Assembly: GCA_023248955.1 (NCBI GenBank)
Contig: JAHFDP010000047.1
Span: forward strand, 1-33,605
Source of the DNA: Deltaproteobacteria bacterium
Lineage (GTDB): Bacteria; Myxococcota; Myxococcia; Myxococcales; JAHFDP01
Direction of reading: 5' to 3'
DNA: 33,605 nucleotides
The notes beneath the pieces were generated by a model that searched no databases, had not been told where the DNA came from, and saw only the letters and a program-made list of their open reading frames with translations. Positions 1-8,573 of this stretch are shown in pieces (position 1 is the stretch's first letter; every line of letters starts with the position of its first letter). Both the position numbers and the translations under genes were made by a program.

Positions 1-362
1 GACACCGGACGTCCCACGATGCGTCCGACGCCGCAGATAAACGCGTCCTGCTCGCCGGTTTTCTTGACCGCCGCTTTCACGCGATCGCGGTAGCGTTTCT
101 GATCGAAAAAATTCAGCGGATCGCGCGGCGTCAGTTGCGTGTCTTCCTCGACGAACGTCCCCTGATCGAGAACCAGAGCCAACCGGTGGCGCGCGGGCAT
201 TGCGAAATGGTGCTCGCAGCTCGCACACACATCGAGGTTCAACTCCACATCGCGCTTGAGCGCCGTCGCGCCGCACGAATCACACTTTGACCACAAGCCT
301 TCCATGCGACCGCGACTGGCCGCCGGTTTTCGCGCCGCTTTTTCTTTGTGGAACCATGCCAC
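1..362 (-). CDS. accD: Acetyl-CoA carboxylase carboxyltransferase subunit beta, N-terminal part (runs off the window)
   Basis: The subunit transfers the carboxyl group from biotin to acetyl-CoA to make malonyl-CoA, the first committed step of fatty acid synthesis in the cytoplasm. Only about 120 N-terminal residues are inside the window. They show the AccD zinc ribbon, with cysteine pairs in WSKCDSCG and VCASCEHH, and then the family stretch FFDQKRYRDRVKAA with the TGEQDAF block after it. A GTG start at 362 gives the usual N-terminus MAWFHKEK; the first ATG in frame (residue 20) would remove it. A GAGAAGG stretch overlaps the stop of the upstream cyclase gene, about 20 nt away, so the two are probably co-transcribed. 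The identity is secure from the zinc ribbon and following block; the start codon is inferred from family similarity. Confidence 0.93.
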   Translation of the reverse strand, partial: MAWFHKEKAARKPAASRGRMEGLWSKCDSCGATALKRDVELNLDVCASCEHHFAMPARHRLALVLDQGTFVEEDTQLTPRDPLNFFDQKRYRDRVKAAVKKTGEQDAFICGVGRIVGRPV

Positions 363-382
363 GGAGCGTTCTTAGCGCCTTC

Positions 383-2776
383 TCACTTGTGCGTCATCTT
401 CATCACACCATCCCAATCGGCGCCCGGAGGATTGTCGCGCATCGCTTCGCACCGCTCGACGTAAATCGGACTCGTTCGATCGTCAGCGTTCATCGCCGCG
501 CAGGTTCGAAACATCTCCATCGCCTCGTTCCAAAGTTGGCCGCGGTAAAGCGCCAGCGCTTCGTTCCATTTCGCGAGCCACTCCACTTCGGCGGCAGGAA
601 CATTTCCGATGCCACGCAGCTCGTAAATCCGCACCGGTTCTTCTTTTCCTTTCACGCGCACGAGGTCGAGTTTTCGCGTGTGAATCGCGCCATTCTTCTG
701 CGCGCGCGACAACGTGAATTCACTAATAATGATGTGCGTGCCGTACTCTTTGTTGAGCCCCTCGAGCCGCGATCCCAGGTTCACGTTGTCGCCCATCACC
801 GTGTAGTTGAAGCGCTGGGTGCTGCCCATGTTGCCCGCAACCATCGAACCCGCGTTGAGACCGATTCCAATGTCGATGGGCGGATATCCGGCCTCGCGCC
901 AACCGAGCTTTAGTTGCTCGAGCGTGCTCATCATTTCCACCGCGCACTGACAGGCCTTGAACGCGTTGTCGGGCCGCTCCAACGGGGCGCCAAAAAAAGC
1001 CATCACCGCATCTCCAATATATTTATCGAGCGTGCCGTTGTGCTTGAACACCAGATCGGTCATCGGCGACAGGTATTCGTTCAAGAGCTGCACCAACTGC
1101 TGCGCGGTGAGTTTTTCCGAAATCGTGGTGAAGCCGCGGATGTCGGAAAAGAGCACCGTGATGTCGACTTCCTTGCCGCCGAGTTGGAGCTTCGCAGGAT
1201 CGGCGAGCATCTCCTCCATCACTTCTTCATTGAGGTAGAGCTGGAAGGCCTTGCGCAATTTGCGTTTGTCCTTCTCCTCGGTGGCGTAGCGAAAGACCGT
1301 GACCAAAACGAAAATCACACCAAGCTCGAAGAGCGGCAGAAAGCTCGTCACTTCGTACCCGGCGCGGAAAAGCGCGTAGTCGAGCCCGTGGTAACCGAGA
1401 CCGGTGAGCGCCATCACGGGAAGGCCGATGCGCACGTTCACCTTCGAAAAGATGAATCCAAAGAGCACGGCCAAGAGCACGATAACGCCGAGCTCAACCA
1501 GGTTGGTCCACAACGTACGCTGCAGAAATCGCCGTTCGAGAATGTTCTCGACCGCGCTGGCATGCGTCTCTACGCCGGCCGCGATCTTGTCGAACGGCGT
1601 CACGCGCTGATCGAAGGTGCCCTGCGCAGTAGCGGCGACGATAACGACTTTGTCCTTGAGATAACCGGGAGCAACTTGTCCATCGATTAGGTCCGCTGCA
1701 GACACGCGCTCAATCGCGCCCTCCGGCCCGTAGTAGACGATGGACATCGCACCGTGGTGCACAGGTACGCGAACGTTCGCCTCTTTGAGCTCGACAAACT
1801 CGATGTAGGGATTAGATCCCGCCGGCGTGTAGGGCGTGAGCGTCGAGCTCTTGAGCGCCATGGCGGCAGCGGCCAACTCGAGACTCGGAACCATGTGGCC
1901 GTCGATCGTGCTCACCAGCGGTGCGCGACGGATCACCCCGTCCTCATCGGGCTTGGCGTTGAAGGCGCCGAAAGACGCACTGGCAGCCGCGATTTCGGGA
2001 AGCGCCGATTCGACCGAAACGAAATGAGCGACGTCCACCTTCACGCCTGGATCCAACGGAAACGCCGCGTTGCCACCTGGGATCTCATAGTAAGGATCGT
2101 CGATGAACGATCTCGAGACGCGCGACACGAGACCCCGAAGCTCATTGGTGGATTGGCCGGCCGCATCCCGCTTGGTAAGCCCGATCATGCCCATCACCAC
2201 GTGGCCGTTTTTCGCGATGGCCTGCGCCAAAGCGTGGTCAGGCCCCGACTCCGCATTAGAAGCCAACGCCGCCTGTTGCTCAGCCCGAAGCTTCAAGAGC
2301 AGATCGACCGCCCCACTCACGGGCGGGTTCGACTTGAGCTTCGTTAGCGCTTGAACGACTTCATCGCCGCGCGGAGAGAACAACGCCGACGGCTTGAGCA
2401 GAGCGTTGTAGTGTTCGGACGCAGACTGCGCCGCACTATCGACGTCGGAGAACGTCATGTCGAACGCAACCACCGCGGCACCCTGGTCTGTCAGCGCGTC
2501 GACCAGCCGCGCTATCCGCGAGCGATCCCAAGGGAGCCGCCCATATTTCTCAATTGACTTTTCATCAAGTGCGGCGATCGCCACACGCCGCGGTGATTGC
2601 AACACACCACGCTCGTGAAATTTGATGTTCTTAAAAAGCATCTCCACGCGGCCGAGCAACGGCAGATCGCCCGCGTGGTTGATCGATTGAAAGTCGAGCC
2701 CCAGACACAGCAGTCCAACGGCGAGCGCGATGCGATACGCCGAGAGCTGAAAGAGAAACGACGCGAGCTTTTTCAT
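383..2776 (-). CDS. CHASE2-domain class III adenylate cyclase, membrane-bound
   Basis: A 797-residue sensor cyclase. Residues about 13-30 form a membrane helix. Residues about 45-415 are an extracytoplasmic CHASE2 sensor (VAIAALDEKSIEKYGRLPW, then AVVAFDMTFSD). Three more helices follow at about 422-444, 448-470 and 478-497. The class III cyclase domain spans about 535-720: metal-binding D545 in VLFSDIRGFT and D589 in KYIGDAVMAFFG, K585 and D663 as expected for ATP rather than GTP, and N666 and R670 as transition-state residues. The last 70 residues (WNEALALYRGQLWNEAMEMF) resemble the helical tail of other CHASE2 cyclases. All catalytic residues are present, so it should make cAMP in response to an unknown external signal. 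It starts 9 nt after the GNAT gene and ends 20 nt before accD, so these three probably form an operon. Confidence 0.93.
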   Translation of the reverse strand: MKKLASFLFQLSAYRIALAVGLLCLGLDFQSINHAGDLPLLGRVEMLFKNIKFHERGVLQSPRRVAIAALDEKSIEKYGRLPWDRSRIARLVDALTDQGAAVVAFDMTFSDVDSAAQSASEHYNALLKPSALFSPRGDEVVQALTKLKSNPPVSGAVDLLLKLRAEQQAALASNAESGPDHALAQAIAKNGHVVMGMIGLTKRDAAGQSTNELRGLVSRVSRSFIDDPYYEIPGGNAAFPLDPGVKVDVAHFVSVESALPEIAAASASFGAFNAKPDEDGVIRRAPLVSTIDGHMVPSLELAAAAMALKSSTLTPYTPAGSNPYIEFVELKEANVRVPVHHGAMSIVYYGPEGAIERVSAADLIDGQVAPGYLKDKVVIVAATAQGTFDQRVTPFDKIAAGVETHASAVENILERRFLQRTLWTNLVELGVIVLLAVLFGFIFSKVNVRIGLPVMALTGLGYHGLDYALFRAGYEVTSFLPLFELGVIFVLVTVFRYATEEKDKRKLRKAFQLYLNEEVMEEMLADPAKLQLGGKEVDITVLFSDIRGFTTISEKLTAQQLVQLLNEYLSPMTDLVFKHNGTLDKYIGDAVMAFFGAPLERPDNAFKACQCAVEMMSTLEQLKLGWREAGYPPIDIGIGLNAGSMVAGNMGSTQRFNYTVMGDNVNLGSRLEGLNKEYGTHIIISEFTLSRAQKNGAIHTRKLDLVRVKGKEEPVRIYELRGIGNVPAAEVEWLAKWNEALALYRGQLWNEAMEMFRTCAAMNADDRTSPIYVERCEAMRDNPPGADWDGVMKMTHK

Positions 2777-2785
2777 TGTTCGACA

Positions 2786-3325
2786 TCATCCGGCATCGGC
2801 CGGAGTCGACGCAACGAGCGCCCGCGCGGACAGTCCGTAGGCCACTTCCACGAGCTGCGCGCCCCCGATGTCGATCGACATTTCCCGAATCAGGGTTCCG
2901 CCGAGTTGCTCGTAAAACCGACGGGCCGAATGGTTGTCGCGAAGAACCCAAACGATAAATCGATCGCAACCCTGTTCGACGAAACGTGTGGCCACAAAGC
3001 GCACGAGGGCAAGTCCACAACCGCGCCGCTGAAAGGCGCGCAAGAGGTAGATGGCGTACAGCTCACGCGGACAGGAAGGATCACTCGAGCGGCAGGGTCC
3101 GCCCAATGCAAAGCCAGCAATGCTTCCGTTACGCTCAACGACGGCGCTGACGATGTCGCGCCGCAGCAGTAAAGCACGACGCTGCTCCACGCGGATCGTC
3201 GCGTCCAGTGCCTCAAGATACGATTTCGGTACCAATTCTGCGTAGGTCTCGCGCCATGCCGCCACATGGAGTCGCGTCATCGCCTCGGCGTCATTCAACG
3301 TTGCTGCTCTGATCATCGATTTCAT
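2786..3325 (-). CDS. GNAT-family N-acetyltransferase
   Basis: A 179-residue protein of the GCN5-related N-acetyltransferase fold, which moves acetyl from acetyl-CoA to an amine. It has the N-terminal IRAATLNDAEAMTRLHVAAW segment, the beta-4/alpha-3 acetyl-CoA loop in YLLRAFQRRGCGLALVRF (RRGCG in place of the usual R/Q-x-x-G-x-G/A) and the C-terminal NHSARRFYEQLGG block. The AAWRETYAELVP start resembles GNATs often annotated as acting on small molecules, but the substrate cannot be read from sequence. The start at 3325 (MKSMIRAA) or three codons later is uncertain, as neither has a clear ribosome binding site. It lies 14 nt from the divergent start of the next gene, so its promoter must lie within that neighbour. 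Confidence 0.9.
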   Translation of the reverse strand: MKSMIRAATLNDAEAMTRLHVAAWRETYAELVPKSYLEALDATIRVEQRRALLLRRDIVSAVVERNGSIAGFALGGPCRSSDPSCPRELYAIYLLRAFQRRGCGLALVRFVATRFVEQGCDRFIVWVLRDNHSARRFYEQLGGTLIREMSIDIGGAQLVEVAYGLSARALVASTPADAG

Positions 3326-3339
3326 CGTAGACTATCGCG

Positions 3340-3843
3340 ATGGATGCTTTCCGAAAGGCAGCCGACAACTTTGCGGCTTATGGCCACGCGTTACTTCTTT
3401 TGGTCCGCCGAGAGACGAACAAAGGCCTTGCTTACTACAACAACCAGACCAACTGGCGCCGCTGGCGCATGTGGGTAATCGGATCTTACGCGCTGGCGGC
3501 AGCGGCCACGGCGTTGGCGGCGCTCCCCGCGCGAAACTTCATCCATGCGCACATCCTGCTTTACGAAATCGCCGAGCCGCATTCGTTGCAAGTCTTCGTC
3601 CGCAATGACGCCCAGGCAGCTTGGCATAACATCAAGATTACGCTTGATGGTCGCTACCAATACGAGTTGCCAAAACTTGACGCCACCGAGCACCTGCAGC
3701 TCACGCTTGATCGGTTCGCGCGCACCGACGGAAATGGGCTAAGCACGCGACCGCCGCTCAACATGCGGCCGCAACGACTGAAGGTAAGTTGCGACGAGGG
3801 CGCGTATGAAGAAACGCGCCCTCAGGTTCAGCAGATGAACTAA
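3340..3843 (+). CDS. Hypothetical single-pass membrane protein
   Basis: A 167-residue protein I do not recognise. It has a basic, aromatic N-terminal cytoplasmic segment (residues 1-44, with NNQTNWRRWRMW just before the membrane). One hydrophobic helix follows at about 46-64 (VIGSYALAAAATALAALPA). The rest is an exported or periplasmic domain with alternating beta-type segments (LQVFVRNDAQAAWHNIKITL). Codon use is like its neighbours and there are no frame breaks, which supports a real gene. Its TAA stop (3841-3843) overlaps the TAG stop of rplQ on the other strand (3840-3842), so the two genes converge with a few bases shared. A perfect 10-bp hairpin sits in its last codons. No function can be assigned. 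Confidence 0.75.
   Translation: MDAFRKAADNFAAYGHALLLLVRRETNKGLAYYNNQTNWRRWRMWVIGSYALAAAATALAALPARNFIHAHILLYEIAEPHSLQVFVRNDAQAAWHNIKITLDGRYQYELPKLDATEHLQLTLDRFARTDGNGLSTRPPLNMRPQRLKVSCDEGAYEETRPQVQQMN
3796..3823. terminator. Perfect 10-bp hairpin at the rplQ/hypothetical convergence
   Basis: The stem GAGGGCGCGT pairs perfectly with ACGCGCCCTC around an 8-nt loop. It lies 17-44 nt beyond the rplQ stop on the minus strand and inside the last codons of the plus-strand gene. There is no U-tract on either side, so it is not a classical intrinsic terminator. It may mark the 3' end of the ribosomal operon by pausing polymerase or protecting the RNA from exonucleases. Confidence 0.45.
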
Positions 3844-4286
3844 GCGGAAGCCGCAACCGCCGCTGCCGCTTCCTTCTTCGCTTTCTTCGCCTTGACCGGC
3901 TCTTCGGCCTTCGGCTCGACTACCTTCTCCGGGCGATCAACCAGCTCCAGCATCGCCATCGAAGCGTTGTCGCCCGGGCGATTGGCCAAGCGAAGAATGC
4001 GCGTGTATCCACCTGGCCGCGCGCTGTAACGCGGTCCCAGCTCCGCGAAGAGCTTGTTGAGCACCTCAAGATCATGGAGATGTACATGCACGAGCCGCCG
4101 GTTATGCGTCGAATCCTTACGGGCTCGGCTAATCAGCTTCTCCGCATACCGGCGAACTTCCTTCGCCTTCGGAACGGTCGTCCGAATCGCCTCATTGCGA
4201 AAAAGCGCTTCGGTCAAATTCATCAGCAAAGCGCGCCGATGTTCATGATCGCGATTTAGACGACGGTACGAATGAAGTTTACGCAT
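3840..4286 (-). CDS. rplQ: 50S ribosomal protein L17
   Basis: L17 is a large-subunit protein near the peptide exit tunnel. The 148-residue product opens with MRKLHSYRRLNRDHEHRRAL, followed by TTVPKAKEVRRYAEKLI, the standard L17 signature. It is longer than the usual length of about 120-130 because of a charged and alanine-rich tail (from about residue 122, KVVEPKAEEPVKAKKAKKEA and then mostly alanine). GGAG lies 5 nt before the ATG. It is the last gene of the alpha operon, 24 nt after rpoA, and ends against the convergent hypothetical gene. Confidence 0.98.
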   Translation of the reverse strand: MRKLHSYRRLNRDHEHRRALLMNLTEALFRNEAIRTTVPKAKEVRRYAEKLISRARKDSTHNRRLVHVHLHDLEVLNKLFAELGPRYSARPGGYTRILRLANRPGDNASMAMLELVDRPEKVVEPKAEEPVKAKKAKKEAAAAVAASA

Positions 4287-4310
4287 ACGTGCTCCAATGA
4301 GTTCGAAACT

Positions 4311-5339
4311 CTAGTGCGCCGCGGCGGCGATACCAACACCGCTTGACGGCGGTTTCGGCGGCCAATTCTCAAGCTTCATCCCAAGACCAAGGCCCATCTC
4401 GGAGAGAAGTTCTTTGATTTCCTTGAGCGACTTGCGGCCAAAGTTCTTCGTCTTGAGCATCTCTTGCTCCGACTTCTGGACCAAGTCGCCGATGGTGCGA
4501 ATATTGGCGTTCTGCAGGCAGTTGGCCGAGCGAACCGACAGTTCCAGCTCATCGACGGAGCGGAAGAGATTGTCGTTGAGCGCTTCCTCGACCTTCGCCA
4601 TCGGCATAGGCGCAGCCTCTTCAGCCTCGTCGAAGTTGATGAAGATGGAAATCTGCTCCTTCACGATCTTCGCTGCATAAGCCACGGCGTCCTGCGGCGA
4701 CACCGATCCGTTGGTCCAAACCTCCAACGTCAACTTATCGAAGTCGGTCACCTGTCCTACGCGAGCATTGGTAACCTGGTAGTTGACCTTTTTGATGGGG
4801 CTGTAAAGCGCATCGATGGGAACCACGCCAAGCGGCTGACCCGCGACCTTATTGCGCTCCGCAGGAACGAACCCACGGCCTTTGCGACTCTGCAATTCCA
4901 TTCGCAACCGGCCGCCCGCGGAAACCGTAGCAACGTGGTGACCCGGGTTCAGAACCTCTGTCTCGTGATCAACAACGATATCTCCGGCCTTCACTTCCCG
5001 CGGACCCTCAACATCGATCTTGAGCGTCTTAATCTCGAAGGTGTGCATGCGAAGGAGCACTTCCTTCAGGTTCAAAATGATGTCAGTAACGTCCTCAGCA
5101 ACTTCCGGAATCGTCGTGAACTCATGCTCAACGCCCTCAATCTTAACGTTGAAAATTGCGGCACCTTGCAGCGACGCAAGCAACACGCGGCGGAGCGCGT
5201 TGCCGAGCGTGATGCCAAAACCGCGCTCCAGGGGCTCCGCAACGAACTTGCCGTACGTGCTTGTGAGGGACTCGTGATCGACCTGCAGCCCACGGGGCTT
5301 GATGAGATCACGCCAATGCTTCGAAACGCCGTTTTCCAT
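4311..5339 (-). CDS. rpoA: DNA-directed RNA polymerase subunit alpha
   Basis: The alpha subunit nucleates RNA polymerase assembly and contacts upstream promoter DNA and activators. The 342-residue product has an N-terminal dimerisation domain (about 20-235), with [20 protein letters not shown] as the hallmark, then an acidic linker ([18 protein letters not shown]). The C-terminal domain (about 258-330) has [20 protein letters not shown], which carries the UP-element-binding arginine region. GAGGAG precedes the ATG (MENGVSKHW). Length is close to that of other proteobacterial alpha subunits. It sits between rpsD and rplQ, the standard alpha operon position. A short CCGGCA-aaa-TGCCGG inverted repeat lies in the 68-nt gap before it. 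Confidence 0.98.
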   Translation of the reverse strand: MENGVSKHWRDLIKPRGLQVDHESLTSTYGKFVAEPLERGFGITLGNALRRVLLASLQGAAIFNVKIEGVEHEFTTIPEVAEDVTDIILNLKEVLLRMHTFEIKTLKIDVEGPREVKAGDIVVDHETEVLNPGHHVATVSAGGRLRMELQSRKGRGFVPAERNKVAGQPLGVVPIDALYSPIKKVNYQVTNARVGQVTDFDKLTLEVWTNGSVSPQDAVAYAAKIVKEQISIFINFDEAEEAAPMPMAKVEEALNDNLFRSVDELELSVRSANCLQNANIRTIGDLVQKSEQEMLKTKNFGRKSLKEIKELLSEMGLGLGMKLENWPPKPPSSGVGIAAAAH

Positions 5340-5407
5340 GATTCTCTCCTCGCGCTGCCCTACTCCGGCAAAATGCCGGCACCATTGGGTCAGCCGTGAA
5401 TAGATGA

Positions 5408-6034
5408 TTACTTCGAGTACAACTCGACGATGAGCTGCTCCTGAATCGGCATCGTGATATCGTCACGTGCCGGAGTAGCCTTTAGGACGCCCTTGAATGC
5501 CTTCTTATCGAGATCGACCCAACCCGGAACGCCACGCCGGTCCACGGTCTCGAGCGCCTCGCTGATGCGCACGACCTTACGGCTCTTCTCGCGAACTTCA
5601 ATCACGTCGCCCGCGCGGCACTGGTAGCTCGGAATGTTGATGCGCTTTCCGTTCACGATAAAGTGGCCGTGGCGTACCAGCTGTCGGCTCTCCGCGCGTG
5701 TATCGGCGAAACCACAGCGAAACGCAACGTTGTCCAAGCGCTTCTCGAGCGAGACGAGAAGGTTCTCGCCCGTCTTTCCCTTTCGCGCCGATGCCGCGCG
5801 ATAATAACCGCGGAACTGACTCTCGAGGAGACCGTAGAGACGCTTAACTTTCTGTTTCTCGCGAAGTTGAACGCCATACTCCGAAAACTTGGTCCGTCCT
5901 TGACCGTGTTGGCCAGGAGGATAGGGACGACGCTCGATGGCACACTTGTCCGTATAGCAACGGTCGCCCTTAAGGTACATCTTCAGGTTTTCCCGCCGGC
6001 AGATGCGGCAGGCGGAACCAGTATAACGTGCCAT
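5408..6034 (-). CDS. rpsD: 30S ribosomal protein S4 (zinc-binding form)
   Basis: S4 binds the five-way junction of 16S rRNA early in assembly. In some bacteria it represses its own operon. The 208-residue product keeps the four-cysteine zinc site at the N-terminus (C9, C12, C26, C31), which is missing in zinc-free S4 paralogues. It also has the S4 RNA-binding domain ([20 protein letters not shown], then [10 protein letters not shown]). It is preceded by an unusually long 89-nt gap from rpsK that holds a terminator-like hairpin, and followed by rpoA. Confidence 0.98.
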   Translation of the reverse strand: MARYTGSACRICRRENLKMYLKGDRCYTDKCAIERRPYPPGQHGQGRTKFSEYGVQLREKQKVKRLYGLLESQFRGYYRAASARKGKTGENLLVSLEKRLDNVAFRCGFADTRAESRQLVRHGHFIVNGKRINIPSYQCRAGDVIEVREKSRKVVRISEALETVDRRGVPGWVDLDKKAFKGVLKATPARDDITMPIQEQLIVELYSK

Positions 6035-6070
6035 AATTGCCCCTTCTCGAGATACAGCGTTATCGGACCA

Positions 6071-6111
6071 TAAAAATCAAAGCCGACCGCGTCCGCTGCG
6101 GGTTCGGCTTT
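6071..6111 (-). terminator. Terminator-like hairpin between rpsK and rpsD
   Basis: In the transcribed (minus) direction an 8-bp outer stem, AAAGCCGA paired with TCGGCTTT, encloses an inner GCGG/CCGC-type stem and is followed at once by a T-rich run (GATTTTTA). This has the form of a rho-independent terminator or attenuator, but it lies in the middle of the alpha operon, just ahead of rpsD. It could set the ratio of S13/S11 to the downstream S4, alpha and L17. Pairing and T-run are read directly; activity is inferred. Confidence 0.55.
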
Positions 6112-6123
6112 GCCAACAAAATT

Positions 6124-6543
6124 CTAGACGCGTCGCCGCTTCGGTGGACGGCAACCGTTGTGTGGAATCGGCGTGACATCCCGAATCAGCGTTACCTTCA
6201 ATCCCGCCGCAGCCAACGCCCGCAACGCCGATTCACGACCCGCGCCTGGCCCGGTCACCAACACCGAGACCTGCTTCAAGCCATGCTCCATCGCCTTGGC
6301 CGCCGCATCACCCGCCGCAACCTGCGCGGCAAACGGCGTCGATTTGCGCGACCCCTTGAATCCACGCGCGCCAGCCGAAGACCAAGAAAGCACATTGCCA
6401 GTCGGGTCGGTGATAGTGATCAATGTGTTGTTGAAGGTCGAAGCGATGTGCACGATCCCCGTCTGCACATTCTTCTTCTGCTTCTTCGACTTCTTCTTTT
6501 TTTCGACGGGAGCCGGTGCTCCAGCGACTTGCTCTTCGGCCAT
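6124..6543 (-). CDS. rpsK: 30S ribosomal protein S11
   Basis: S11 sits on the platform of the small subunit near the mRNA exit. The 139-residue product has the core [18 protein letters not shown], then [17 protein letters not shown], and ends in [13 protein letters not shown], the universal S11 terminus. The first 24 residues are an added Ala/Pro then Lys-rich segment ([17 protein letters not shown]), a little longer than in E. coli. It lies between rpsM and rpsD as in most bacteria. Confidence 0.98.
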   Translation of the reverse strand: MAEEQVAGAPAPVEKKKKSKKQKKNVQTGIVHIASTFNNTLITITDPTGNVLSWSSAGARGFKGSRKSTPFAAQVAAGDAAAKAMEHGLKQVSVLVTGPGAGRESALRALAAAGLKVTLIRDVTPIPHNGCRPPKRRRV

Positions 6544-6585
6544 GGTGTTTGCCTTGTCTTATAGGAAAAGACGGAAAGGTTCGAT

Positions 6586-6981
6586 TTACCGTTTGGCGGG
6601 CGCCGCGGCGGGAGCTGCAGCTTTGCGAATAAGGCCGCGCTTCGGGCCCTTGCGTGTACGCGCGTTGGTGTGCGTCCTCTGTCCACGCACCGGCAGGCCT
6701 TTCCGGTGACGCAGACCGCGGTAACAGCCAAGGTCCATAAGCCGCTTGATGTTCATGGAAATCTCGCGACGAAGATCGCCTTCAACCTTGGTCGTGCTTT
6801 CGATCACTTCACGAATCTTATGAACGTGGTCGTCGGTAAGGTCTTTCACACGAACGTCCGAAGCGATGCCAGCCTTGGTGACGATGTTCTTCGCCGTCGT
6901 CCGACCGATGCCGTAGATGTAGGTCAGCGCGATCTCAACACGCTTCTCCCGGGGGAGATCAACGCCTGCAATGCGAGCCAT
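6586..6981 (-). CDS. rpsM: 30S ribosomal protein S13
   Basis: S13 lies in the head of the small subunit, contacts the P-site tRNA and forms intersubunit bridges. The 131-residue product starts [20 protein letters not shown] and has the helix-two-turns-helix region, then [19 protein letters not shown] and [12 protein letters not shown]. The C-terminus carries an extra Ala/Pro/Lys tail ([12 protein letters not shown]). It is 13 nt downstream of rpmJ. Family length is usually about 118-125, so the tail accounts for the excess. Confidence 0.98.
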   Translation of the reverse strand: MARIAGVDLPREKRVEIALTYIYGIGRTTAKNIVTKAGIASDVRVKDLTDDHVHKIREVIESTTKVEGDLRREISMNIKRLMDLGCYRGLRHRKGLPVRGQRTHTNARTRKGPKRGLIRKAAAPAAAPAKR

Positions 6982-6994
6982 GGTTTAGTTCCCT

Positions 6995-7111
6995 CTATCC
7001 TTGCCGCTGCTTGTGGCGGGGGTTGGCGGCGCAAATAACGCGCACGACGCCCTTGCGGCGAATGACCTTGCACTTCACGCAAATCTTCTTGACTGACGCC
7101 CGAACTTTCAT
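6995..7111 (-). CDS. rpmJ: 50S ribosomal protein L36 (zinc-binding form)
   Basis: A 38-residue gene read directly from the minus strand: ATG at 7111, TAG at 6995-6997. The product begins [20 protein letters not shown] and continues to a PRHKQRQG terminus. C11, C14, C27 and H33 form the C-C-C-H zinc ribbon typical of L36. It sits between map and rpsM, where L36 is expected. infA, which often lies between map and rpmJ, is not here: only 58 nt separate the two genes. Confidence 0.97.
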   Translation of the reverse strand: MKVRASVKKICVKCKVIRRKGVVRVICAANPRHKQRQG

Positions 7112-7169
7112 CCTAAATTCTCCATACGTTCCCTGCATCTCTGGGGAGCCGGCCCACTTATCACACTCT

Positions 7170-7925
7170 TTACGGTCGGGTCAACACCATTGGACCATTG
7201 TCCGTGATGGCGATGGTATGCTCAAAATGTGCCGAGAGTTTGCGATCCGCAGTGAGTACGGTCCATCCGTCGTCGAGAACCTCGACGTCCGGAACTCCAA
7301 GGTTCACCATCGGCTCTACCGCGAGCACCATCCCGGCCCGGAGCCGCGCCCCTTGCCCGCCTGGTCCGTAATTCGGAACCTGCGGCTCCTCGTGCAATTT
7401 CTTGCCGATACCGTGACCGACAAAATCGCGCACCACTGAATAGCCACGCGGAACGACATAGTCCTCGACGGCCGCACCGATGTCGCTGACCCGGTTTCCC
7501 GGCACCATCCTGGCGATGGCATGCTCGAGACTCACCCGCGTCGCGTCAACGAGCGCCTTCGCGGCCGCACTGATCGTACCCACGGGAATCGTCGTCGCGC
7601 TATCTCCGTACCAGCCATCCTTCACAACGCCGTAATCGAGACTTACGATGTCGCCGTTGACCAACGTTCGACGGGTCGGAATACCGTGTACGACGACTTC
7701 ATTTGGCGAAATACAAAGCGCGTGCTTGTAGCCACGGTATCCCAAAAATGCGCACGTGGCCCCACGACGTCGCGTTTCGCTCTCCGCCAGAGCATCGAGA
7801 TCAAGCAGCGTAACGCCGGGAAGGGCCGCTGCCTTGAGCGTCTCCAAAACCTCGTAGACGATCAGGCTCGCATCGCGCATGCGAGCGATTTCGTCTTTGC
7901 TCTTGAGCTCGATACCGCCTGGCAT
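7170..7925 (-). CDS. map: Methionine aminopeptidase, type I
   Basis: It removes the initiator methionine from new proteins co-translationally. The 251-residue product has the pita-bread fold with the five metal ligands in place: D97 (SLDYG), D108 (WYGDSA), H171 (FVGHGIG), E204 (AVEPM) and E235 (AHFEHT). H80 is the conserved substrate-side histidine. It lacks the N-terminal SH3-binding extension of type Ic enzymes. Its ATG directly abuts the TAG stop of adk (no intervening base), which suggests translational coupling. The order secY-adk-map is standard for the spc operon in many bacteria. Confidence 0.97.
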   Translation of the reverse strand: MPGGIELKSKDEIARMRDASLIVYEVLETLKAAALPGVTLLDLDALAESETRRRGATCAFLGYRGYKHALCISPNEVVVHGIPTRRTLVNGDIVSLDYGVVKDGWYGDSATTIPVGTISAAAKALVDATRVSLEHAIARMVPGNRVSDIGAAVEDYVVPRGYSVVRDFVGHGIGKKLHEEPQVPNYGPGGQGARLRAGMVLAVEPMVNLGVPDVEVLDDGWTVLTADRKLSAHFEHTIAITDNGPMVLTRP

Positions 7926-8573
7926 CTACCGCTCTCCGAGCGCCTTGAGTATGGTCGAAAAAATGCCGTCCGGACTCCCAACGCCCTCGATAGCGGCAAG
8001 CAAACCACGCTCGGCGTAAAAAGCTCGCACCGGCGCAGTTTGACGCGCGTAGGTGAGCAAACGCTCTTGAACTTTTTCCGCCTTGTCGTCTTCACGCTGC
8101 ACAAGCACGCTTCCACACTTGTCGCATACGCCACTGCGAGCCGGCGGTGCGGACTGAACATGAAAAACCGTACCGCAAGAAGGGCAACTTCTTCGCCCGC
8201 TGGCACGCTCGACAACGAGCGAATCGGGAACATCGAGTGCGATAACCTTGTCGAGTTTGCGATCGAGGCGCGTGAGCAAGGTCGCAAGTGCTTCAGCTTG
8301 CGGAACCGTCCGGGGGAAGCCGTCAAGAATAAAACCACGCGACACCGAAGACAGGCCAAGGACCGACCCAATCAGGTCGATCACGAGAGCGTCCGGAACC
8401 AGTTTGCCAGCATCCATCAGCGATTTGGCTTGCTGACCCAACGGCGTCTGTTCAGCAACGGCCTTGCGGAGCATGTCACCGGTAGAGAGATGAACAGCAC
8501 CGTAGTGCTCAAGCAAACGCTTGGCTTGGGTGCCTTTACCCGCTCCAGGGGGCCCTAGCAAAACTAGATTCAT
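7926..8573 (-). CDS. adk: Adenylate kinase with zinc-binding LID domain
   Basis: It interconverts ATP + AMP and 2 ADP in the cytoplasm. The 215-residue product starts MNLVLLGPPGAGKGTQAKRL, with the P-loop at residues 7-15, and has GFILDGFPRT in the AMP-binding region. The LID carries four cysteines (C130, C133, C150, C153), as in zinc-containing long-form kinases. The ATG at 8571-8573 fits the family N-terminus; an in-frame upstream ATG at 8609 would add 12 unrelated residues. The start codon is the last three bases of the first 74-bp repeat unit, lies in the 3' arm of a perfect 11-bp hairpin and overlaps the stop of a 25-codon mini-ORF as ATGA. Its translation is therefore probably coupled to that leader. 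Confidence 0.97.
   Translation of the reverse strand: MNLVLLGPPGAGKGTQAKRLLEHYGAVHLSTGDMLRKAVAEQTPLGQQAKSLMDAGKLVPDALVIDLIGSVLGLSSVSRGFILDGFPRTVPQAEALATLLTRLDRKLDKVIALDVPDSLVVERASGRRSCPSCGTVFHVQSAPPARSGVCDKCGSVLVQREDDKAEKVQERLLTYARQTAPVRAFYAERGLLAAIEGVGSPDGIFSTILKALGER

Noticed and set aside
5365-5379. Short hairpin between rpsD and rpoA
   Set aside because: A 6-bp stem with a 3-nt loop and no T-run; too small to call a terminator.
4464-5399. A 311-codon plus-strand frame opposite rpoA
   Set aside because: rpoA on the minus strand is certain; the plus frame is its mirror and lacks any family signature.
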